A DNA stretch of 64,000 nt, taken from assembly GCA_037367405.1 (NCBI GenBank), contig JAZKJV010005536.1, positions 124,001 to 188,000 on the forward strand, given 5' to 3'. Source of the stretch: Ottelia alismoides. Lineage: Eukaryota > Streptophyta > Magnoliopsida > Alismatales > Hydrocharitaceae. The translations under genes and the position numbers were made by a program. Shown here in pieces: positions 10,953 through 22,632 of the stretch. The notes under the pieces were generated by a model. It was not told where the DNA came from. It saw only the letters and a program-made list of their open reading frames with translations, and searched no databases. Numbering within the stretch: the first letter of the stretch is position 1; every line of letters begins with the position of its first letter.

Positions 10953-11774
10953 ATGATGGAATACAAGATAGAGTTTGGTTCGAGCAGGATAATTAGTCTT
11001 AATGGGACTAATTACAGTTTATGGAAGAACAAGACGAATGATATTTTATATGTGAAGGATATGCACCTTTCGGTATTCTCCATACAGAAGCTCGAAGCCA
11101 AAACTGACGAGGAATGAGAGTTTGAACACGAGCATGTTTGTGTCTTCATAAGGCAGTTTGTTGATGGGCGTGTCTACAACCGTATCCTAGATGAAAGTCT
11201 CGCTAGTAGCTTGTGGTTGAAGTTGGAAAATCTTTACGCCTCCAAGACTGGAAATAACAAACTGGTTCTTCTCAAGAGACTAGTGAACTTGAGGTTCAAT
11301 GAAGGCAGTTTTGTACTAGATTTTCTCAACGAATTCCAAGGAATTACTAGTCATTTGACGAGCATGGGGAAAAACTTTGAAGATGAGATGTTGGGACTGT
11401 TACCGCATGCTATTGTACCTGATTCATAGGAGACTTTCAGAGTCTCACTTACGAATTCTGCAGTCAATGGGGTCATTTCTTCGGAGACAGTCAAGTCTGG
11501 CATTCTCAATGAGGAGATGCGAAGAAAAATCCAAAGAAGCTCTTCACATTCAGATGTTCTTGTCACGGAGAATCGGAGGACGAGCCGGACTGATATGGGT
11601 AGTGATAATGGTAGAAACAAGTCTAGATCCAGATATCAAAACATGGGGTGCCACTATTGCAAGAAGAAAGGACACAACAAGAAGTATCGTGTCCAGTTCG
11701 AGAGAGATAACAAGAATGGTGGCAACAAGCAAGAGAAAAAAGAACGAACAAGTTGTTGCAGCTGTGCAACATGA
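10953..11774 (+). pseudogene. gag: copia gag, two in-frame stops
   Basis: Capsid/nucleocapsid part of the copia polyprotein. The frame from ATG 10,953 is consistent throughout, with a TGA at 11,115 and a TAG at 11,427. It opens with an N-terminal block (SLNGTNYSLWK), then the UBN2-type gag core (EFEHEHVCVFIRQFVDGRV, LWLKLENLYASKTGNNKL), and ends with a nucleocapsid zinc knuckle CHYCKKKGHNKKYR in which the last cysteine of C-x2-C-x4-H-x4-C has become arginine. The wording is that of Tnt1/Tork-lineage elements. After 11,774 the frame is repeatedly stopped. Non-functional. Confidence 0.8.
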
Positions 11775-11959
11775 GGTCCCCATTGTCTGTAATAAGGAAA
11801 TGGTAAATGTCGTACAGGATGGTACTTCTTAGCTTGTTGATAGATGATCTGCTCTACATGTCACATCTCTGAGAGAGTTTTTCTTTTCTTATATAATTGG
11901 TGATTTTGGCACATTGAAGATGGGGAATGGTTCTTTGTACCCTGTTGTTGGTACTGGTA

Positions 11960-13060
11960 ATATTACATTATATAATGCCAATGGAAGCTTACCCAAAGAT
12001 CCTTGGTATCTGGCAATATGCTCAAACATGTGAGGCATGCACCAGACATGCACTTAAATCTCATTTCTATGGGCAAACTTGATGATGAAAGATGCCTTAA
12101 CACATTTGATGGTGGTCAATAGAAGCTTGCCCGAGGATTCTTGATTGTTGCTCGTGGCAAGAAGTATAGCAATAATATTTACATCATGAATGCATACATT
12201 TCCCATGATGTTGCACATGTGACTGGATATACAAAATCCATTGAATGTAGCATTGACGATTGGCGTACATGAGTGAGAAGGGGTTGTAGTGTTTGGTGAG
12301 GAAGAATATGCTGGCATATGTCAAGAAAGAGAAACTGGAGAGATGCACACATTACTTACCTGGAAAGTAGACGAGAGTCTCCTTCAACAGACATCCACCT
12401 TCTAGGAAGATGTAACCATTGGAGCTTATTCACACAGATGTTTGCGGTCCACTGAAAGTAAGTTCCCTTGGTGGTGCACATTATTTGGTTACATTCATTG
12501 ATGATTTCTCTAGGAAAGTTTGGTCTACTCCTTAAAGAGGAAGGATCAAGTCCTTGGTGTTTTGAAGGACTTCCATGCGCTAGTGGAGTAACAACTTGGG
12601 AAGAAACTTAAGTGCATCTGCAGTGACAATGGTAGTGAGAATATTGCGCCATTTGATGAGTATTGCAGATCTCATGATATCAGGCACCAGAAAAGTCCAT
12701 CCAAGACGCCACAATTGAATGGCATAGTAGAGAGAATGAACTGAACCTTAATGGAGAGAGTTAGATGTCTCCTTTCTGAAGCTAAGTTGACTAACTCTTT
12801 TTGGTGTGAAGTACTTTATACTGTTGTTCATGTTATTAATCTATCTCCACATGTACCTTTGTATGGTAATGTTCCTAATAGAGTTTGGCATGGAAATAAT
12901 GTCTCTAATAATCATTTGTGGGTCTTTGGATGTTGTGCTTTTGTGCATGTCCCCAAGATGAAAGGTCCAAGTTGGATGCTAAGACAAAGCAGTGCATCTT
13001 CTTGGGATATATACAAGAAGAGCTTGGCTATAGGTTGTATGATCTAGTTGATAAAAAGCT
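11960..13060 (+). pseudogene. pol: copia pre-integrase and integrase relic
   Basis: The GAG-pre-integrase segment is at about 12,020-12,330 (MHLNLISMGKLDDERCLNTF). The integrase catalytic core is at about 12,420-12,750: [12 protein letters not shown] and [12 protein letters not shown] (first Asp block), ICSDNGSEN (second Asp), NGIVERMN (Glu). The C-terminal core follows at 12,751-13,047 with EVLYTVVHVINLSPHVPLYG. The frame is broken several times. The integrase of an active copy would insert cDNA into host chromosomes. I did not find a clear protease active site between gag and here. Confidence 0.75.
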
Positions 13061-13199
13061 GGTGAGGAGAAGGGATGTGATCTTCTCTTAAGATCAAACC
13101 ATTGAGGACATCTAGAAGGCTTCTAAGGACTCTCCTTCGAGCAGCTATCAGCCAGATGATAAGAAGCTAGTCCCATTGTAGAGGGCTCCACATGTGGTG

Positions 13200-14272
13200 C
13201 CATATGATGTACATGATCAGGTTCCAGATGCAAGACATGTGGAGGATGTACCACTGATCTCCACTCCTGATGATGATGATGAAGATGACGGTGGTGATGA
13301 TGGTCAGCATGATGATGAGGGCTCTTCTTCTTCCAAGGCTCTCCTACCATAGAGACCCGTGAGAGAGAGGCGACCCTCTACCAGATATTTGCACATGAGT
13401 ACATTTTATTGACAGACAGTGGCGATCCTGAATGCTATGATGAAGCCTTGCAAAATGCAAACAAGGAGAAATGGGTGGAAGCTATGAAAGAGGAAATAGA
13501 ATCCCTTCATGACAATCATACCTTTGAGCTTGTCAAGTTGCCCAAAGGCAAGAGAACGTTGAGAAACAAGTGGGTTTATAGAGTGAAACGTGATAACCTA
13601 AGGTACAAAGCTAGGTTGGTTGTAAAAGGGTTTAACCAAAGGAAGGAAATTGACTTTGAGGAGATATTTTCTCCTGTGGTGAAGATTCTTCTATTAGGGT
13701 GGTTCTCAACTTGGTGGCTAGTCTTGATTTGGAGGATGAACAGATGGATGTGAAGACAACTTTTTCTCCATGGTGACCTTCAGGAGGAAATCTACATGTT
13801 GCAAAATGAGGGCTTTATAGTCAAAGGGAAGTTTGACTCGTTGATTTGGGATCATGGTTACTCCAAGACCATTTCAGAGCATTGTGTGTTCATGAAGAAA
13901 TTCTCAGGTGATGATTTTATTATTTTATTGCTTTATGTTGATGAAATACTGATTGTAGGCAAAAATGGAGAGAGAATTTCTAGCCTGAAGAAGGAGCTGA
14001 GAAAATCCTTTTCTATGAAGGACTTGGGGCATGCAAGTCGGATATTGGACATGAAGATCACTCGAGACAGGAGGGAAAGAAAACTTCAACTTTCACAAGA
14101 AAAGTACATTGAGAAGGTACTTCAAAGATTTCTTATGAAGAAGGTAAAGTCAACTAGCACCCCTCTTGGAGCGTATTTCAAGTTAAGTTTCAAAGATATT
14201 CCACAGAATAATGTAGATAAGAAAGATATGGAAAGAGTTCTCTATGCACCAACCACAGGTAGTCTCATGTAT
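13200..14272 (+). pseudogene. pol: copia reverse transcriptase, cut off by the chromovirus
   Basis: The start of the domain is at 13,409-13,700: EALQNANKEKWVEAMKEEI, LPKGKRTLRNKWVYRVKR and YKARLVVKGFNQRKEIDFEE, typical of RVT_2. After a frame break, 13,796-14,272 carries IILLLYVDEILIVGKNGERI, where the catalytic YVDD has become YVDE, and MKDLGHASRILDMKI. The protein text stops at GSLMY at 14,272, exactly where the chromovirus LTR begins. The acidic stretch before 13,400 (GAT-repeat) is the usual linker. RNase H and the 3' LTR are missing. Confidence 0.8.
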
Positions 14273-14456
14273 TGTAAAGCCTTGAACTTAGTGATCTCTG
14301 AATCCTATATCATAAGATCCGGCTCGTCAACAGGAAATCAACGGAATTTGTTTCGTGAGAATCGAACTTCGTTTCGATTTCTTATGATTTTCGGAAGGAA
14401 AATAAGTAAGGAGGTGCAAGACATCATTAACTCTTAATGACCGTCATTAAGACTAA

Positions 14457-14697
14457 GGGATTTTTACCCGACAGACCCTATAAACTTTGTCAATTACCTC
14501 TACGACCTTTTGCGCAACGTAATTACCCCATCGACCTTGTAAATTACCCCTAAAACCCTCACGGGCTTTAAACAGATTACCCCGAGGGTTCATGGGGTAA
14601 GAGTTGGCAAGTTTATGGGGTTGAGGGGGGAATTAGGTTGTTTCAAAGGTCGTGGAGGTAATGGGCAAAGTTTATAGGTCTGCCGGGTAAAAATCCC
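14457..14697. mobile_element. 241-bp Mutator-type MITE with perfect 9-bp TSD
   Basis: Terminal inverted repeats: the left starts GGGATTTTTACCCGACAGAC and the right ends as its near-complement (TGCCGGGTAAAAATCCC), with about 44 bp similar. It is flanked by TAAGACTAA at 14,448-14,456 and 14,698-14,706, an exact 9-bp duplication. The 3' LTR of the same chromovirus has an empty site here (about 22,140), so the insertion followed that of the retrotransposon. It shares termini with the 1.23-kb element at 2805-4038 and has no coding capacity. Confidence 0.88.
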
Positions 14698-15239
14698 TAA
14701 GACTAAACAAATATGATTAAAGAAATTAATGATGGATTGAGGATCATTAATGACCATTAGCGAGCACTAATTGATGGTTAGCAAAAGTTAAGCGTATGCT
14801 ACGAAGATTAAATCATGATTAGTAAAAGTTAACCACGGTTAGCATTAATTAAGCATTATTAGAGAATCTAGAGTCTTCTGGATAGTTCTAACTTAAGCCC
14901 TAAGTTTCGGATAAGTTTTGTCCAAAACCATAGGCCAAAACCAGGGGTCGCTAACTGTGGTTAAGGTTTAAACCATAATTATCTAAACATGATTAGCAGT
15001 TTTTTGGAGCTATAAATAGCCCCCTTGCCCATTCATTCTCTACGATTTCCACTACGACCACCACCCCAAGGGCTAGGGTCGAGAGGTCGGGAGGAGTAGG
15101 AGGCATGGAAGGAGCGCTAACGAAGCGCTGCCGGGAGAACGAGGAGGAGGAAGGTACGATCCTCTCTTAGTTTGCTTCGAGGGCTAGGGTTTCGATTCAT
15201 GTTCAGTTTCCTTGTTGTTTTCCTTTCGATGATTTTTTA

Positions 15240-15520
15240 GAGGAAACTCTTTCTTTTTTCTTTTAAAATATGTCCCGGTATAAGGAGAAAATCTACCGTA
15301 ATTTTTTATATAAATATGTTCCGATATAAAGGGAAACTCTGCCAAAATTTTAAAAGAAATATATCCCAATATAAGGGGAAACTCTGCCAAAATTTCAAGA
15401 GAAAATAAGTTCTTCACATTCTTCGTGTTCTTCGTATGTTCTTCGTGTTCTTCGTGTGTTCTTCACGTTCTTCGTGTTCTCCATTTGTTCTTTGTGTTCT
15501 TAGCATGTTCTTAGTATTTT
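15240..15520 (+). repeat. Two tandem-repeat blocks in the chromovirus LTR
   Basis: About 15,245-15,405 has three degenerate units of roughly 60 bp, each with a 'tatgtcccggtataag'-like core followed by 'gaaactctgcc'. About 15,411-15,520 has a tract of TTCTTCGTG-type words (ttcttcgtgttcttcgtatg and variants). The 3' LTR is truncated before this point, so no second copy exists for comparison. Confidence 0.6.
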
Positions 15521-16987
15521 TGATACGAAAATGGAAATTCGATTGTTTCAGGAGCTATAAATCATCCTTTTGAAAAAGAATTACGATAAAGCACTTCATA
15601 CAAGAGAGAGAGGGAGAGAGCTCGATTAGGTAACGAAATCCTTCCTTTTGTTGTTGGGTTTCATATAAGATTGAGATTAATGTATTTATGCTCCTTACTA
15701 TCAAGAACCCTAATTTGACTATTTTTGAGAAAGTAAGAAAAGTTGCTTTGTGATTTCAACTAAAATAAGGATTAAGCATCGAATGGATGCAGTGGTTTGG
15801 AAAGTTTGGGTTTGGAAGCTAAGAAGAGCATAAATATGAGTATATAAATATATAAATTAATATATGTGTAAGTCTATACTTAGGATTTATAGTTATGCTA
15901 ATCTAAGGCTTAATGGAGGAATTACATCATGGGAATTGATGTGTTTTGAGTTGGATCCTAAAAGGGATAGTGTCTTACGTTAAGAATGATTGGGAGTAGA
16001 ACTACAGGTCGGGCATTCAACCTGTAGGTTTGTCGGAAGAAACCCGCATTGACGTTGCCCTATCTAGGTGGTACAAGGTTGCCCTATTATGATAAGTGTG
16101 TATGAAATGAATGATTTGCAGCACGTGGTACTGGAAGCAAATATATTTGGGTTGAACGACGAAAGATGTGGTCGTGCCATGTGGAGGCACGGGTGGTTCA
16201 ATAGCGGTTAGGTCACGATAACATGTATTTAAAGATTCTAGGTTATGTGATTAAAGGTTAGCCTGAGGTTTTAAGCAACCGGATCCTCGAGGACGGTGTG
16301 CTCCTTTATTTTCCATGCAGAGGGTTTGAGACCTTGCTTAATAAAATAAAAAGAAATTGTTAGGTTAGTATTGGAGGATTGATTGAGGTGATGTACAGCG
16401 GCATAAGCTTACAAGATGAATGCAATCTCCAATCCTGAAGTGTCGACAGCTTCGGAGTCCATATAGTGGTGAGGTAAATCCCTGGACTAATCCATAACGT
16501 GGAATAGAAAGGAATATGATTTAAATTAATAAGAAGGGATGAAACTTTTTGTGATAACAAGTTTTGATAAATTACACTATTTGTTTGCTTTTCTCTCTTC
16601 TTCGTTACTTAGGATTCGCTAATTGTTATCCTATGATTTATGGAAAACCCAACAGGTATCGGTGATCCATCACAAGGACTTTAGTAATCCATCCAGATAA
16701 CATAGTAGCCATCCAACCAACCATAGTAGCTTTACTTTATAAGGTAGTTAGTAATCTTTTTGTGTATTTCCTGTCGAGCTGATGTACATGTAAATGGTTA
16801 TAGTGGGACCTATGTATCATGCGAACTTTATATTGCGAATGAAAAAGTGTTGAAATGCTTCCTTCTAAGTATTCTTAATTGCAGTTTGTTTCTGAATGGT
16901 AGTTGTGATTGCTGAATAAATTATTGCTGAGTAACCAGATCCGGATATGGGAAGATCCGACGATCCAGAATCGTGGTCTTGACAGAT

Positions 16988-17005
16988 TGGTATCAGAGCT
17001 CGGTT
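16988..17005 (+). promoter_or_regulatory. Primer-binding site of the chromovirus
   Basis: TGGTATCAGAGCTCGGTT, 3 nt after the LTR end, complementary to the initiator tRNA-Met 3' end. It fixes the 5' LTR boundary at 16,984. Confidence 0.88.
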
Positions 17006-17179
17006 ACTCCTGTAATTTATTTAGTAATTGACAACTTGAGTGGTATTCAGAAACTAAGGTTGTATTAAGATCCTTTGATCTTAATAATTGATTGCAGTAC
17101 CATTCACAAGTCATCGTCCCTTATGTACATCATGCTAAGACATATAGTATCTGACTTTTAACCCTGATTCATCATAAGA

Positions 17180-18425
17180 TCATGATAGACCAATATATGT
17201 GTCTAGACAATTAGCGGCTATGATGACAATGCTCTAAGATATGGGGCAAAGGCAGCAAGCATTGGAGGAGAGGCTCAATGCACAACCTGTGAGACCTGAG
17301 GCATCCAAACATGTTGATGCTAGAGTTAAGGAGTTTGTCCACTTTTCTGAGGAAGAATCGAGTTGTCATAATTCCACTGAGTCTGCTCGGACCCCAGATG
17401 AAGGAGCGATAGAGAAGGCCCTTCTTAGACATCAAAAAATACTTGACAATTATCGAAAGTGAAAGATTCCTCGATTCAAATGTGTAGAGACACCTGCCGA
17501 GGCTGAATTATGGCTCGATGACGTTAGTAGGTTGTTGAGGATAATACATGCACCAGTTGACGCATGGGTGCACTTTGCTTATTACTCACTAGCAGACTAT
17601 GCACGACGATGGTGGAGAGCAATTTCTAAGAAATTAGCAGATCCTGTTCCATGGGATATCTTTGAAGAGAGGCTCCGAGTTCACTTCTCTCCCTCCCAAT
17701 TGGAAGAATTAATGAGGAGAGTTGGTTTCTTTGAACCGGTGTTCTAAGACCGTGCGAGATTATCATATCCACTTTACCGAACTACTGCGTTACTCCCCCA
17801 GCTGTAGAAGCTTCACCACAAGAGTGTCTTACCAAATTTATTAACGTTCTTCAGGAAGATCTGAGAGAAAAGTTTGCAGATTTTAGAGGTACAACCATAG
17901 ATGAAGCAATGGACATCGCCTCTCATATTGAGATGGAGAGGGATGAAAACTGCCAAAGAAGAAGTTTCCACTTTAATGGTGGACCATCCAAATGCAAGGC
18001 AAATTATAACCGTAGAGATCATCGCTATCATCAGCTAGTTCCAGTATAAGCTTGCTACAGACCTTTGGTTAGGAATTATTAGGAATAGGGGGTTTCTCTA
18101 GACCTCCACTATACCCTCGTAACTCAGCACCAGGAACTAGTACCTCTGTAGTTGGGTCTTCATCTCAAACATGAATACGTGCATATTATCACTTCATCAA
18201 GAAGGTCACATTAGGAAAGATTGTCCGCAGTTGAGAGGTTCGGGGTTTAAACCAACTCCAATTAACAGTATAACATCTTTCCCGAGCAATGGAGCAACAC
18301 GCGGAGGAAGACAGGGTAGAGGTCGTGGCTCACAAAGAGCATCTCCTAAACAACAACCACCACAAAGTGTTGCGGGTTTTAATTTGCATATTCCTAATGG
18401 CCAGCACAATACAATCAATAAATAA
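17180..18425 (+). pseudogene. gag: Chromovirus gag, frameshifted
   Basis: Segments of a Ty3-gypsy gag in several frames: the retrotrans_gag core at about 17,462-17,745 (AEAELWLDDVSRLL, YSLADYARRWWRAI, FEERLRVHFSPSQLEELMRR), a continuation at about 17,805-17,960 (SPQECLTKFINVLQEDLREK, DEAMDIASHIEMERDE), and a nucleocapsid segment at about 18,180-18,235 (HQEGHIRKDCPQL) in which the first two cysteines of the CCHC knuckle are lost. A glycine/arginine-rich tail follows. Broken by stops and frameshifts; an intact version would form the virus-like particle. Confidence 0.75.
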
Positions 18426-18429
18426 AAAG

Positions 18430-18690
18430 CCTACAATTCAGGCACGATCGTACGAGGTACCGTTACTATTCATGACTTTTCATTACATGCCTTGTTTGAT
18501 TCGGGTGCTTCGCATTCATTTATTGCTCGATGTATAGTACCCACTTTGAGTAAGGTACCAGTATAAGTACAACAGTCCTATCTGATCAAGAGACCAGGAT
18601 GACAAGTATTTCTAATCTGAGAAATCCTGGATGATTGTGTAGTACTGATAGCAAGACATCAATTACTTGTTTCCCTATTACTTATTAAAA
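18430..18690 (+). pseudogene. pol: Chromovirus aspartic protease
   Basis: One frame at about 18,443-18,550 reads RGTVTIHDFSLHALFDSGAS then HSFIARCIV, the retropepsin-like region with an intact D-S-G-A active-site block. The frame is interrupted on both sides. In an active element it would cut Gag-Pol. Confidence 0.75.
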
Positions 18691-19996
18691 TGGATGATTT
18701 TGATCTCATCCTGGTGATGGATTGGCTAGAAAGGCATCATGCATGCCTTGATTGTTTCCATAAGACAGTAACTTTTTACATTCCTAACTCTATAGAGTTC
18801 CAGATTATTGGAAAGACATCCAGTGATGATGTCAAATACATCTCTACTCCAAAGGCTCAACAACTGTTAGAACAAGGGTGTCAAGGCTATTTAGCTTATG
18901 TATCCACTACATCAGGATCAGATAGAATGATAGAAGATGTGCCTATATCGTGCGAGTTTCATGATGTATTTCCAGAAGAATTACATGGATTACCACCTGA
19001 GCGAGAGATTGAATTTGAAATCTCTCTCACACCTGATACTCGAACTATCTCTATTCTTCCATATAGGATGGCACCGACAGAGTTATGGGAGTTAAAAGTA
19101 CAGTTACAAGAACTGTTAGACAAAGGCTTCATTCGTCCTAGTACTTCACCATGGGGTACACCTGTTTTGTTTGTAAGGAAGAAGGATGGGTCGATGCAGT
19201 TCTGCATCGACTATAGACAACTAAACAAAAGGACAATAAAGAATAAGTATCCTCTACCAAGAATAGATGATATCTTTGACCAGTTACGGGGTTCGAATGT
19301 GTATTCCAAGATTGATTTAAGATCTGGATACCATCAGTTGAAAATTAATGATACAGATATTCCCAAGACAGCTTTTCGAACTAGATTGGGCATTATGAAT
19401 TTTCAATTATGCCTTTTGAACTGACAAATGTCCTAACGGCCTTCATGGATCTCATGAATCAAGTATTCAGAGAGTTCTTAGACCACTTTATAGTAGTCTT
19501 CATTGATGATGTGCTTATTTACTCCTAGGATAAGTACCAACATGAACCCCATCTCAAGAAGGCACTCAAAATACTAAGGAAGAACAAATTGTATGCTAAA
19601 TATAGAAAATGTGACTTTTGGATGACTGAAGTATCCTTCTTAGGTCATGTTATTTCAAAGGAAGGTATATCAGTTGATCCTGCAAAGGTTAGTGTAGTGA
19701 TAAGTTTGGAACGCCTGAAGACTGTCACAGAAATACGATCTTTTCTGGGTCTAGCTGGGTATTATAGAAGATTTGTGAAGGACTTTTCATGTATAGCATT
19801 ACCAATGACTAGGCTGACTCAGAAGGAAGTCCCACTCATATGGTCTGATGCATATGAAACTAGTTTTCAGACACTGAAAGAATGCCTAACATCTGCACCT
19901 ATCCTTACTCTACCCTCTAGAACTAAGGATTTACAATGTACACTGATGCATCTAAAGAAGGACTTGGGGCAGTTCTTATGCAACATGGTAAGGTAG
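18690..19996 (+). pseudogene. pol: Chromovirus reverse transcriptase
   Basis: A long open segment, 18,690-19,424, carries the linker ([20 protein letters not shown]), then the RVT_1 start ([17 protein letters not shown]), [40 protein letters not shown] and [15 protein letters not shown] (first catalytic Asp). A frame change near 19,410 leads to [11 protein letters not shown] (19,492-19,528; catalytic D-D kept) followed by a stop. 19,589-19,996 holds the thumb/connection (CDFWMTEVSFLGHVISKEGI, FLGLAGYYRRFVKDFS). Catalytic residues survive but the frame is broken at least three times. Confidence 0.88.
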
Positions 19997-20275
19997 TTGC
20001 TTATGCATCACTACAGCTCAGGACACATGAGAGGAACTACCCAACATATGACCTTGAACTAGCTGCTTTAGTCTTCACTTTAAAGATATGGAGACATTAC
20101 CTCTATGGTATTACATTTGAAATCTTCATCGATCATAAAAGCTTGAAATATCTATTTGATCAGAAGGATCTCAATATGTGACAGAGATGGTGGCTAGAGT
20201 TATTGAAGGACTATGATTGCACCATCTCCTACTACCCCGATAAGGAAACGCCATAGCAGATGCCCTTAGTAGAAG
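19936..20275 (+). pseudogene. pol: Chromovirus RNase H
   Basis: [20 protein letters not shown] opens the retroelement RNase H fold (Asp of TDAS, conserved G-A-V-L), followed by [20 protein letters not shown] (Glu) and [11 protein letters not shown] (Asp/His). A TGA at 20,179-20,181 interrupts before the WLELLKDYDCTISYYP segment. It would degrade RNA in the RNA:DNA hybrid. Confidence 0.85.
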
Positions 20276-20499
20276 AACTTACTCACATGGGTTGGTGAGT
20301 GTTATCCACTTCTGGGGTGTATTATCAACGTTAGGTGAATGGAAACCATTTGATAGTAGTGTCGATAGTATAACTATTCCTCACCGATATAAACCAAAGA
20401 TCTGGAATAGAATAAAGAAAGGACAAGAGGATGATCCAGTCCTTAAAGACTTGAGACAACAACTTGAAAAGAATGAGAGAGAGGGATTCCATATACAAG

Positions 20500-21410
20500 A
20501 TGGGTTACTATATAACCATCACAAAGTTGTATACCAAGCACACCTGAACTGAGGAAAGATATCTTATGTGAAGCACATTGCTCTAGATTATCTATTCATC
20601 CCGGAATTACGAAGATATATAGGTATCTTCATTCATACTTTTAGTGGTCGAGAATGAAGAAAGATCTTGCTGAGTTTGTGAATTCATGTCTCACTTACCA
20701 ACAAGTAAAAGCTTCACACCAAAAGCCACCAGGATTGTTACAATCCCACCCTATACCTAAGTGGAAATGGGAAAGCATTTCCATAGACTTCGTTAGTGGC
20801 TTACCTCAAACTGGTGGTAAAGATAGTATATGGGTTATAATATATTATCTGACCAATGTAGCACACTTTATTCCAATAAGCTTATCTTCCACTCCATATC
20901 AACTTGCTGAGTTATATATTACACATATGGTCCACCTCCATGGTATTCCAAAGGAAGTAGTTTCCGATCAAGATTCACGATTCACCTCACACTATTGAGA
21001 GAACTTCATGAAAGCCCTAGGCACACAGCTATGCTTGAGCACATCATATCATCAACAAACAGATGGTCAATAAGAACATACGATTAAGACACTAGAGGAT
21101 ATGCTACGAGCATGTGCCTTATAATGGAAGGGATCATGTATTAAACATTCGCCTCTTGCAGAATTCACCTACTATAATAGTTCCCATGCAAGTATTGGCA
21201 TGGCACAATTTGAAGCACTATATGGACGTAGGTGTACTACTCCTCTATGTTGGCAAGAAGTCGAGATAAAGAACCTTTATGATTCAGATAGACTCCAAGA
21301 GACACAAGAAGTTGTAGAGCTTGCTCGAAAAAGACTAATAACTGCCCAGAATCGCCAAAAATCTATAGTGATACCTGGTGAAGAGACCTTGAGTTTGAGG
21401 TAGGCGACTT
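20500..21410 (+). pseudogene. pol: Chromovirus integrase
   Basis: A zinc-binding HHCC region at about 20,570-20,700 (HPGITKIYRYLH; SCLTYQQVK, with the second C changed to Y), then the catalytic core at 20,654-20,998 (PKWKWESISIDFVSGLPQ with the first Asp; VHLHGIPKEVVSDQDSRFTS with the second Asp), a stop, then TSYHQQTDGQ with the expected E nearby. 21,200-21,403 holds FEALYGRRCTTPLCW. Several stops. Confidence 0.85.
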
Positions 21411-21822
21411 TGTATTTCTCAAAGTATCACCTATGAAGGGAGTTCAGAGGTTTGGCTTGCGTGGGAAGTTGGCACCCAGGTTCATATGTCCCTTTGAAAT
21501 TATTCAGTGGATTGTGAAAGTCACATATAAACTTGCGCTTCGTCCACATTTTTCAGCAATAATATGATGTTTTTCATGTATCAAATCTGAGAAAGTATAC
21601 TAAGGATCCTGAGCATAAGATAAACTATTATTATCTGCATGTTGAGCCAGACTTGACATACCTAGAAATACCTGTGCAAATACTAGATAGGGATATCAAT
21701 AAGTTGAGGAATAAAGAGATACCTGTAATTAAAGTGTTGTGGCGCAACCAAGAGTTTGAGGAAGCCACATGGGTACCTGAGGTAGAAATGAGAGAAAGAT
21801 ACCTCTACTTGTTTGAATGATA
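21405..21822 (+). pseudogene. pol: Integrase C-terminus with chromodomain
   Basis: After the integrase C-terminal GPY/F-like part, frames at about 21,580-21,820 read HVEPDLTYLEIPVQILDRD, IPVIKVLWRNQEFEEATWVP and EVEMRERYLYLFE then stop. This is the type II chromodomain typical of Tekay/Del chromoviruses; the second aromatic position is W (ATW). In this clade it is thought to guide integration toward heterochromatin. Confidence 0.8.
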
Positions 21823-21870
21823 ACACTATGTACTATGTATATCTTTATTATAAATGAAATGGCGTTCATT

Positions 21871-21964
21871 CTCTTTAAGGTTGTTAGGGTTCCAATCCTC
21901 TTTAAGGTTGTTATGCCTGCATTTCTAGACTCGAGGATGAGACTTCCTTTAAGGTTGTTATAAT
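21871..21964 (+). promoter_or_regulatory. Polypurine-tract region with triplicated motif
   Basis: CTTTAAGGTTGTTA occurs three times (about 21,873, 21,899 and 21,947) and the third abuts the 3' LTR. The context 'actcgaggatgagacttcc' matches the 'cgaggacgaaatt' context upstream of Tekay polypurine tracts (PPTs), but the usual long G-run has decayed. Confidence 0.5.
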
Positions 21965-22632
21965 TGTAAAGCTTTAAACTTGGTCATCTCTTGGATCCTA
22001 TATCATAAGATCCGGCTCGTCAAGAGGAAAGCAACAGAAGTTGTTTCGTGAGAATCAGACTTTGTTTCGATTTGGTATGATTTTTGGAAGAAAGAGTAGT
22101 AAGGAGGTTTAAGACATGATTAACTCTTAATGTTCGTCTAAGACTAATTAAATACAATTAAAGAAATTAATGATGGATTGAGGATCATTAATGACTATTA
22201 ATGAATACTAATCAATAGTTAGCAAAAGTTAAGCGTAAGCCACGAAGGTTAAATTGTGATTAGTAAAAGTTAATCACGATTATGCTAATTAATCGTCATT
22301 ACCGAATCTAGAGTCTTCTGGATAGTTCTAACTTAAGCCCTAAGTTTCGGAAAAGTTTTGTCCAAAACCATGGACCAAAACCATGGGCCGCTAACTACAA
22401 TTAAGGTCTAAACCATGGTTTTCTAACCATAGTTAGCGATTTTCTGGAGCCTATAAATAGCCCCCTACCCATTCATTCTCTACAATTTCCACTACCACCA
22501 CCACCCCATGGGCTAGGGTTGAGAGGTTGGGAGGAGGAGTGGGAGGCGAGGAAGGAGCGCTAGTGAAGCGCTGCCAGGAGAACGAGGAGGAGGAAGGTAC
22601 GATCCTCTCTTAGTTTGCTTCGTGGGCTAGGT
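21965..22632 (+). mobile_element. Truncated 3' LTR of the chromovirus
   Basis: It matches the first about 900 bp of the 5' LTR (minus the MITE) from TGTAAAGC onward, and similarity stops at about 22,632 in 'gcttcgtgggctagg'. About 1.8 kb of LTR and the far copia half are missing, so the right boundary is a deletion or recombination junction rather than an insertion end. Confidence 0.85.

Larger units (their letters stand above)
14273..16984 (+). mobile_element. 5' LTR of a Tekay/Del-type Ty3-gypsy chromovirus
   Basis: 2712-bp LTR starting TGTAAAGCC and ending GGTCTTGACA just before the PBS. The first about 900 bp (minus a MITE) recur at 21,965-22,632 as the truncated 3' LTR, with roughly 85-90% identity by eye. 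A TATA-like TATAAATAG lies at about 15,011 and is kept in the 3' copy (about 22,453). The LTR contains a Mutator-type MITE (14,457-14,697) and two tandem-repeat blocks. It interrupts the copia reverse transcriptase. Confidence 0.85.

Noticed and set aside
10933..17005. tRNA-like words TGGTATCAGAG at 10,933 and 16,988 as tRNA gene fragments
   Set aside because: They are short tRNA-complementary primer-binding sites next to LTR ends; no cloverleaf around them.
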